Shown in pieces: positions 58,447-64,000 of a stretch of DNA of 64,000 nt. A model generated the notes under the pieces. That model was not told where the DNA came from and made no database searches. It worked only from the letters and a program-made list of their open reading frames with translations. Both the position numbers and the translations under genes were made by a program. This DNA comes from an uncultured Roseicyclus sp. (GTDB lineage: Bacteria > Pseudomonadota > Alphaproteobacteria > Rhodobacterales > Rhodobacteraceae), in the NCBI GenBank assembly GCA_947491935.1, contig CANLLF010000004.1:124001-188000 (forward strand). Reading direction: 5' to 3'. Every line of letters begins with the position of its first letter. The first letter of the stretch is position 1.

Positions 58447-59196
58447 TTAACTGATGCGGAACGATTGCCCCAGATAGACCCGGCGTACGTTTTCATCCCG
58501 CACTACCTCGTCTGCTGTGCCAGACATGATGATGGCACCGTCATGCAAGATGTAGGCGCGGTCCACGATGGCCAGCGTCTCCTGCACGTTGTGGTCGGTG
58601 ATCAGCACGCCGATGCCGCGCGTCTTCAGCTCGGCGACCAGAGCGCGAATGTCACCTACGGCAATGGGATCAACGCCCGCAAAGGGCTCATCCAGCAGGA
58701 CATATCGCGGGTTCGATGCTAGGCAGCGTGCGATTTCCACGCGGCGTCGTTCCCCGCCTGACAGCGACAGCGCGGGCGCGCGGCGCAGATGTTCGATTGA
58801 GAATTCGGACAGCAATTCCTCCAGCCGGTCGCGCCGCGTCTTGCGCTTGGGCTCCACCACTTCAAGGATCGCCATGATGTTGTCTTCAACGCTCAGGCCG
58901 CGAAAGATAGACATTTCCTGGGGAAGATAACCAACGCCCGCCCGCGCCCGGCGATACATCGGGAACAGCGTGACGTCCTGCCCATCGATGCTCACCCGCC
59001 CGCCATCGGGCGTGATCAGGCCTGCGATGCAATAGAACGATGTGGTTTTGCCCGACCCGTTGGGGCCCAGCAGCGCCACAACTTCCCCCCGGTTGAGTTC
59101 AAGCGAGACGTCACGGATCACCGGGCGGCGGCGGTAGCTTTTCCGTAACCGATCCACCCGTAACCCGGCAGACCCTTCTGTGACATCCAGCGCCAT
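58447..59196 (-). CDS. lptB: Lipopolysaccharide export ATPase LptB
   Basis: LptB powers lipopolysaccharide extraction from the inner membrane with LptFG. The 249-aa product has Walker A GPNGSGKTT, the Q-loop YLPQEMSIFRGL, the signature LSGGERRRVEIAR, Walker B YVLLDEPFAGVDP and the H-loop ITDHNVQETL. Its start immediately follows the lptA stop, so lptC-lptA-lptB form an operon. Confidence 0.96.
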   Translation of the reverse strand: MALDVTEGSAGLRVDRLRKSYRRRPVIRDVSLELNRGEVVALLGPNGSGKTTSFYCIAGLITPDGGRVSIDGQDVTLFPMYRRARAGVGYLPQEMSIFRGLSVEDNIMAILEVVEPKRKTRRDRLEELLSEFSIEHLRRAPALSLSGGERRRVEIARCLASNPRYVLLDEPFAGVDPIAVGDIRALVAELKTRGIGVLITDHNVQETLAIVDRAYILHDGAIIMSGTADEVVRDENVRRVYLGQSFRIS

Positions 59197-59682
59197 TCAG
59201 TCGCCACCTCCCAGAACCGTGCGCACACGGCCATCGACGGACCCGTTTCCGGTGCGCATGTCGACGCTCATCCGATCACCCGCAATGGCGGTGGGGCCCT
59301 GCGTGACCAGAACGTTTCCTGTCAGCGTCAGGAGGGCGGAGGCCACATCAAACCGGGCCTGGGATCCTTCGGCGGCATCGCTGCCGCGGGTGACCAGAAC
59401 ACCACCGGTGGCGATCACTTCGCGGACGTCCTGATTGGCCCCCTCCGTGGCATAGAGAACACGCACATTGCCTGCGGCCATACGCAGATCACCCTGGATG
59501 ACGATGACATTGCCGGTGAATACGGCCTCGCCGGTGGATTGATCCAGCGTGAGGCTGTCGGAGGTTACTTCAACAGGCTGCCGGTTGTCGTAGGCCACAC
59601 CGCCAAAGCCGATCTCGACCTGCGCGGAGGCAGGGGCGGCGACCAGAAGGATCAGGGCCAGGAGGGCGAAGAAACGATACAT
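59197..59682 (-). CDS. lptA: Lipopolysaccharide transport periplasmic protein LptA
   Basis: LptA bridges the periplasm for lipopolysaccharide transport. The 161-aa product has a signal peptide (FFALLALILLVAAPASA) followed by an OstA-type beta-jellyroll with QPVEVTSDSLTLDQSTGEAVFTG.. features such as FTGNVIVIQGDLRM. It lies 9 bases after lptC. Confidence 0.92.
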   Translation of the reverse strand: MYRFFALLALILLVAAPASAQVEIGFGGVAYDNRQPVEVTSDSLTLDQSTGEAVFTGNVIVIQGDLRMAAGNVRVLYATEGANQDVREVIATGGVLVTRGSDAAEGSQARFDVASALLTLTGNVLVTQGPTAIAGDRMSVDMRTGNGSVDGRVRTVLGGGD

Positions 59683-59691
59683 GGAAATCCT

Positions 59692-60288
59692 TTAACTCTG
59701 CGGCTCATATAGCATCCGCACCGCCCCGTTGAAACGGAGGATTGTCTCCCCGTTCGGCCCGACCATTTCCATCGAATCCGCCGTCAGATCCAGACCCGGC
59801 CCGGTGATGTGTACGGCGCCTGGCGCGCGAAGCTCCACACGGTCGAGCGCCATGACCAGTTCGGCGCTGTCCAGCTGGTAGCCCTGCGATGATTGCACCA
59901 TCACCCCATCGCTTAACGTGGCGCGCTGGCGGGCCATGTCGAAATTGCCCAGTGCGGCCTCAACGGTCAGAAACGCTTCGGCGCTCAGATCCATGCGACC
60001 TTCGATGGTCTGGGCCCGGATCTGTTCGGTTTGCCCCGCGTCGGCGGTGACCGCATCGGCCACAAAGATCAGTTCCTGGCCCTCCGCCAGAACGCCCGCA
60101 AAACGCGGCTCTGTCACGCGCTGTTCGCGGGCGATCTGGTCGATATCGACCTCGGCATAGGGCAGGGCGGCGTCGGGGTCGGGCGTGCCGGCCAGCAAGA
60201 ACAGGCTCGACAACAGGCCAAGCGCGATCAGGGGAAGGGTAACCTTCACCCAAACCACGGCCTTTGAATAGATGTTGTCGCGCGCCAT
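59692..60288 (-). CDS. lptC: Lipopolysaccharide assembly protein LptC
   Basis: LptC is the membrane-anchored periplasmic protein that receives lipopolysaccharide from LptBFG. The 198-aa product has a single N-terminal anchor (WVKVTLPLIALGLLSSLFLLA) and a beta-rich YrbK-type domain. The start at 60288 (MARDNIYSKAVVW) follows AGGGGA; the longer frame from 60339 overlaps the upstream gene. Identity rests on topology, position before lptA-lptB, and family resemblance. Confidence 0.88.
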   Translation of the reverse strand: MARDNIYSKAVVWVKVTLPLIALGLLSSLFLLAGTPDPDAALPYAEVDIDQIAREQRVTEPRFAGVLAEGQELIFVADAVTADAGQTEQIRAQTIEGRMDLSAEAFLTVEAALGNFDMARQRATLSDGVMVQSSQGYQLDSAELVMALDRVELRAPGAVHITGPGLDLTADSMEMVGPNGETILRFNGAVRMLYEPQS

Positions 60289-60308
60289 GGCGGCGTCCCC
60301 TCGATCCC

Positions 60309-60920
60309 CTAATGGGAGAAGATGTCGATCTCCGGCCATCCGGCCAGGTCGAGTGTCGCACGGGTGGGCAGAAACTCAAAACACGCCTGCGCGATGTCGG
60401 TGCGTCCCTCGCGCGCCAGCATGATATCAAGCTTGTCTTTCACCCGGTGCAGGTAGAGCACATCGGACGCGGCATAGGTTTTCTGCGCCTCGGTCAGGGC
60501 GTCCGCGCCCCAGTCCGAGCTTTGCTGCTGCTTGGAAATGTCGATCTCCAGCAATTCCTGCAGCAGGTTCTTCAACCCGTGGCGATCCGTGTAGGTCCGC
60601 ACCAGTTTCGAGGCGATCTTGGTGCAATAGACCGGCGCGGTCAGCGCCCCGAAGGCGTGATACATGACCGCGATATCGAAGCGCCCGAAATGGAACAGTT
60701 TCAGCGTCTCGGGATCCTCCAGAAGGCGCGCGAGGTTCGGAGCTTCCGTCTGGCCCTTGGCGATCTGGATCAGATGGGCGTGTCCGTCGCCATCGGAGAG
60801 CTGCACCACACACAGCCGGTCCCGATGCGGGTTGAGGCCCATGGTCTCGCAATCAATCGCGACGGCAGGGCCCAGCACGAGGTCATCTGGCAGGTCGTTT
60901 TGGTAATAATGGATGGTCAT
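60309..60920 (-). CDS. rnd: RNase D-type 3'-5' exonuclease (short form)
   Basis: The 203-aa product contains only the DEDD exonuclease domain: VAIDCETMGLNPHRD, FHFGRFDIAVMYHAFG and YAASDVLYLHRVKDKL with the catalytic Asp. The HRDC domains of E. coli RNase D (375 aa) are missing, as in many alphaproteobacterial homologues. It probably trims tRNA or small RNA 3' ends. It is read together with, or just upstream of, lptC, 20 bases apart. Confidence 0.88.
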   Translation of the reverse strand: MTIHYYQNDLPDDLVLGPAVAIDCETMGLNPHRDRLCVVQLSDGDGHAHLIQIAKGQTEAPNLARLLEDPETLKLFHFGRFDIAVMYHAFGALTAPVYCTKIASKLVRTYTDRHGLKNLLQELLEIDISKQQQSSDWGADALTEAQKTYAASDVLYLHRVKDKLDIMLAREGRTDIAQACFEFLPTRATLDLAGWPEIDIFSH

Positions 60921-61018
60921 CGGCGTGATCCCTCCGTCGGGAAATGGTCTATCGAAACGGCGGAGTGATGCGCCTTTTCGTCCTCAAAGTGCCCAAAGGG
61001 CGGCAGGACAAAAAGAAG

Positions 61019-61105
61019 TGGTGCCCAGGAGAGGACTCGAACCTCCACGTCCATACAGACACCAGCACCTGAAGCTGGCGCGTCTACCAATTCCGCCACC
61101 TGGGC
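61019..61105 (-). tRNA. tRNA-Leu (anticodon CAG)
   Basis: The minus strand folds as a type II tRNA: acceptor GCCCAGG/CCTGGGC, D arm with GGCGGAATTGGTAGACGC, anticodon stem CCAGC/GCTGG with loop TTCAGGT (anticodon CAG), a long variable arm, and T-loop GGTTCGAGTCC. CCA is encoded at the 3' end (61021-61019). It is 87 bases long, typical of leucine tRNAs. Confidence 0.97.
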
Positions 61106-61147
61106 AGGTGTCGTGAGAGCGGCTGATATATCCGGTTTGCAGGGCCG

Positions 61148-64000
61148 TCAATAGTCCTGCTCGAAGAAGATGCCGATGCTGGACCCGCCATCCGATCCGA
61201 CCGAGCCGCGCGCGGTGATATTCGGCGTCAGATCGATGTTCAGGGACAGGTCCGCGTCGCCCTCGGCATTGATCGTGACATCGGTGTAGATGTTTTCCGA
61301 CAGGTAGCGCCCGGCGGTGACAGCCGCGTTGCCCTCGGAATCGGTGCTCAGGTCCAGATCGTCAAGCCCGAGGCCGTCGCGCAGTCCGGCGATGAAGCCG
61401 GAATTGGTGCTGCCTCCGGCAAGCGATGTGGCGGCATCGGCCAATTGCAGAAGTTGCAGCGGTGACAGGCCCGACACGGACCGCCCGAAGAGGAGCTGCG
61501 CCAGAACCTCATCCTCCGGCAGGGACGGATCGGATGAAAAAGTGATATCCGGGCTCGACGCTGATCCGACCACGCCGATGGTGACTTGATATCCGCTGGC
61601 CCGGCTAGTGGCCGCGAGGCGCAGGAATGGATCGAAGCTGCCTTGCAGCGTCGCCGATCCTTCCGTGAAGTCCAGCCGGGTGCCCAGGATCGAAAGGCGC
61701 CCGCGGATCAGGTTGAACTGACCGGTCGGGATCATGTTTGCCGTTGTGCCGAACAGGCGGATCGATCCGCCGAATTCGGCATCGATCCCGCGTCCGCGCA
61801 GAAAGATCCGCCCCGGCGCATTGATAGTGATGTCGAGACCTGTCGTGGCGCTTCCGCCGGCGCCCCCGTTCGAGCGGCCCAGAAGGCCCGCAAACTGGCG
61901 CGTCAGCCGCTCATCGGGGGATTCGCCCAGATGGCGGATATCTGGAATGGCCGCACTGCCGCCAAGGCTTGCCTCGGGTACCCGGATCTCGGTTTCCCCA
62001 AGATTGACCTCACCCGAGATTTGCGGGCCGCGCGCGAGGGGGCCGGATATCGACAAATCGGCACTGGTGATCCGGGCCTCGTACAAGGTGGGATCGACAA
62101 GCCGCGCGTTGCGCAGGCCCAGGCTGATCTGGCTGTCGATCCCGGGGCTGCCCAGATTGATCGCGCCCTGGGCGTCGATGTCCCCCCCGGTGGACAGCGT
62201 ACCATTTGCCGTCACGTTCAACCGCCCGCCGGACAATTGGCCGTTCAGGCCCAGGTTTTCGATGGCCAGCGCGTATCTGGGCAGCGCCACCCGGGCATCG
62301 CCGCTTCGCAGAGTTCCGGAAAGTGATCCAAGCCCGGGCTGACCGCGCATCGCAAGATCAAAGCTCAACGTTCCGCGAATGGAGCGGGGACGTATAAAGC
62401 GGTTGGCAAGCGCCAGCGGAGCCTGCCCGCTGGCGGTGAGATCCACCGCATTATCGGGCAGACCGACGCGGCCATTCACGGCGGCGCGCATCCCACCCGG
62501 GCCGCCGAGATCGGCGCTGATCTGCCACGGGTCATCACCGGTTCGGGTGATCGACGCATCGGTCGTGACGGGGCCCGACAGGGCGTCGGTAAAGAGGCCC
62601 ACATTCGCCAGACGGGCGCTGATATCGGCGCGGCTTGTCTCCGGTCCCACGCTGGCATCGCCCGTCAGGGTCAATTCGCGGTTGTTCAGGGACAGATCCG
62701 ACAAGGTGAGGGTGCCATCCGTTCGGGCAGCAGTTGCGGACAGGTTCGTTTGCCCGGCAAGAAGCTGCTGCGGCACGGCATCGCCCAAATCCACATCGCG
62801 GGCCGAGGCCGTCAGGTCGAGGGCAAAATCCGTGGTTTCCGCATCGAATTGGCCGTCGACACTCACGTCGATCTCATTGGGACCAGTCAGGTTGGCCGTC
62901 ACGTCGAACGGTGCGATGCCGATGCGGGCCAGTTCGGCCTCGATGGTGACCGGGCCAGACAGGATATCGGTGAACAGCCCCACATCCTGCAATTGGAACC
63001 GGGTTGTGGCATTGGTATCGCCGGACGACAGGGACGCGGTGCCTGTCAGGCTCAATTCTGCGTTTTCGAGCCGCAATTCCTCCACGCGGAGACCGTCCGT
63101 GTCCCGGATGGCGCGGGCCGACAGCTCTGTCGCGCCTGCAAAGATCTGTTCAGGAACGGCGTCGATGACACGCAGGTCCTGCGCCGTGCCGGAGAGGGCC
63201 AGATCGAAGGCACGTGAGAGCGCCTCGATCTGGCCCGCAACGCCAAGTTCAACCGATCCTTCGAGGGGCTGACCCGCCAAAGCCGCAAAACGCGACAGGT
63301 CGGCGACCTCAGCCATGATGTCGAGGCCGACATCTAACCGCCCCTCGCCGGTCTGCGCCGATGCGCCGCCGCGCAGGGCCATATCACCGGCCAGGACGTT
63401 CAGATCGGACAGGATGACCGGCGCGCCAGCCACCCAGGATATCTGCGCATCGATGCCAAGCGTTTCGCCAAGGGCTCGCCCAAGTGCCGGATCGGAATGG
63501 GCCACCCCGTTAAGTGCGGCGTTGAAATTCGCCGTTGCGGCCTCGATCCCACTTGCCGTCAGCGCAAGCGCGCCCTCCAACGTCAGGGCGGCACCATCGA
63601 TGGTCAGGTCATCGACCCGCAGCTGATCCAGATCGGCGGTCAGCGTGTAGGCATCCCCCTCGGCCCGATCATAGGTCAGATCCAGCGACGCGGCGGAGAT
63701 CAGGGCCTCGACACCCCCGGCGGGCAGGCGAACGTCTCCGCCCTCTGGCGGCGTGATCTGGCCGGTAAGCGCAACGCGTTCCGGCAGGCCCTGTGCGTCG
63801 ATTGCCAGATCGCCTTGCAGCTGCAACGCGGCAGAGCTGAGGCGCAGCGCCTCCAATTCGGTTGCCCCGTCCGGCGTTTGGCGCACTTGCGCCTGCAATT
63901 GCACATAGGTGCCGAAAAACTCCCGGTATTCGGGGATCAGGAGCGGAGAGATGTCGCCACCGATATCCGCGACAACCAGTTGCTCGCCACCATCGCCACG
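61148..64000 (-). CDS. tamB: Translocation and assembly module protein TamB, C-terminal part
   Basis: TamB is a large periplasm-spanning protein that, with TamA, helps outer-membrane protein assembly and phospholipid transport. The frame is open to the right edge, so at least 950 C-terminal residues are present and the N-terminus is missing. The sequence is a repetitive beta-rich series (segments such as LSLTGTASLSSG and LTLTGDASVG recur) and ends in the conserved DUF490 domain: LRGRGIDAEFGGSIRLFGT, FDPFLRLAATSRASGYQV, DEVLAQLLFGRS and the terminal IGIFFEQDY. No tamA is visible. Confidence 0.92.
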   Translation of the reverse strand, partial: RGDGGEQLVVADIGGDISPLLIPEYREFFGTYVQLQAQVRQTPDGATELEALRLSSAALQLQGDLAIDAQGLPERVALTGQITPPEGGDVRLPAGGVEALISAASLDLTYDRAEGDAYTLTADLDQLRVDDLTIDGAALTLEGALALTASGIEAATANFNAALNGVAHSDPALGRALGETLGIDAQISWVAGAPVILSDLNVLAGDMALRGGASAQTGEGRLDVGLDIMAEVADLSRFAALAGQPLEGSVELGVAGQIEALSRAFDLALSGTAQDLRVIDAVPEQIFAGATELSARAIRDTDGLRVEELRLENAELSLTGTASLSSGDTNATTRFQLQDVGLFTDILSGPVTIEAELARIGIAPFDVTANLTGPNEIDVSVDGQFDAETTDFALDLTASARDVDLGDAVPQQLLAGQTNLSATAARTDGTLTLSDLSLNNRELTLTGDASVGPETSRADISARLANVGLFTDALSGPVTTDASITRTGDDPWQISADLGGPGGMRAAVNGRVGLPDNAVDLTASGQAPLALANRFIRPRSIRGTLSFDLAMRGQPGLGSLSGTLRSGDARVALPRYALAIENLGLNGQLSGGRLNVTANGTLSTGGDIDAQGAINLGSPGIDSQISLGLRNARLVDPTLYEARITSADLSISGPLARGPQISGEVNLGETEIRVPEASLGGSAAIPDIRHLGESPDERLTRQFAGLLGRSNGGAGGSATTGLDITINAPGRIFLRGRGIDAEFGGSIRLFGTTANMIPTGQFNLIRGRLSILGTRLDFTEGSATLQGSFDPFLRLAATSRASGYQVTIGVVGSASSPDITFSSDPSLPEDEVLAQLLFGRSVSGLSPLQLLQLADAATSLAGGSTNSGFIAGLRDGLGLDDLDLSTDSEGNAAVTAGRYLSENIYTDVTINAEGDADLSLNIDLTPNITARGSVGSDGGSSIGIFFEQDY

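Noticed and set aside
60917-61099. Short ORF starting MAELVDAPASG
   Set aside because: It is translation of the tRNA-Leu gene, a common false protein call.
61148-64000. Repetitive acidic/beta sequence as an adhesin or RTX-like protein
   Set aside because: The C-terminal domain and FFEQDY-type end are those of TamB, and no calcium-binding nonapeptides are present.

Overview
The window is a gene-dense, GC-rich (roughly 60%) chromosomal segment of an alphaproteobacterium. It is most likely an aerobic anoxygenic phototroph of the Rhodobacteraceae (roseobacter type). Three things point there: the end of a photosynthesis gene cluster with spheroidene-type carotenoid genes and a pufQBALMC operon, PpsR/CrtJ-type palindromes, and the housekeeping order hslVU ... 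secB-dnaQ-coaE-aroE-maf / rho-mnmE-mnmG-rsmG-parA-parB. I see no insertion sequence, phage gene or CRISPR array.

1-16.1 kb, photosynthesis cluster. Reading leftwards on the minus strand are crtE-crtF and then bchC-bchX-(63-aa ORF)-bchY-bchZ-pufQ-pufB-pufA-pufL-pufM-pufC-dxs. crtD-crtC run rightwards from the crtE/crtD divergence. They supply isoprenoid precursors (Dxs), GGPP (CrtE), late carotenoid steps (CrtC, D, F), chlorin reduction and side-chain oxidation to bacteriochlorophyll (BchXYZ, BchC), the light-harvesting 1 polypeptides (PufBA) and the reaction centre with its tetraheme cytochrome (PufLMC). Two tandem pairs of TGT-N12-ACA sites lie before bchC and between crtE and crtD. The remaining bch and crt genes are outside the window.

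16.1-26.4 kb, housekeeping: hslV-membrane protein-hslU, an alpha/beta-hydrolase lipoprotein, a Tim44-like gene with mltA and an Smr gene, fxsA, secB, and maf-aroE-coaE-dnaQ.

26.4-33.7 kb, probable replication-origin and segregation region. A 0.54-kb non-coding AT-rich stretch with DnaA-box-like and GANTC sites separates maf from rho. It is followed by mnmE-mnmG-rsmG-parA-parB, with two perfect parS palindromes at the 5' ends of mnmG and rsmG.

33.7-46.4 kb, proteostasis and repair: hemW-rdgB-rph, divergent hrcA-grpE, mutS, maeB, dnaK-dnaJ with a heat-shock-type promoter, and alkB.

46.9-57.1 kb, a surface-glycan locus: ABC-2 export permease, CysQ, KdsB, four glycosyltransferases, GalU and a two-module sulfotransferase. 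Together these suggest a Kdo-linked, possibly sulfated polysaccharide. One glycosyltransferase gene contains an 11-C tract.

57.1-64 kb: ptsN, hpf, lptB-lptA-lptC, an RNase D-like gene, tRNA-Leu(CAG), and the C-terminal part of tamB running off the right edge.
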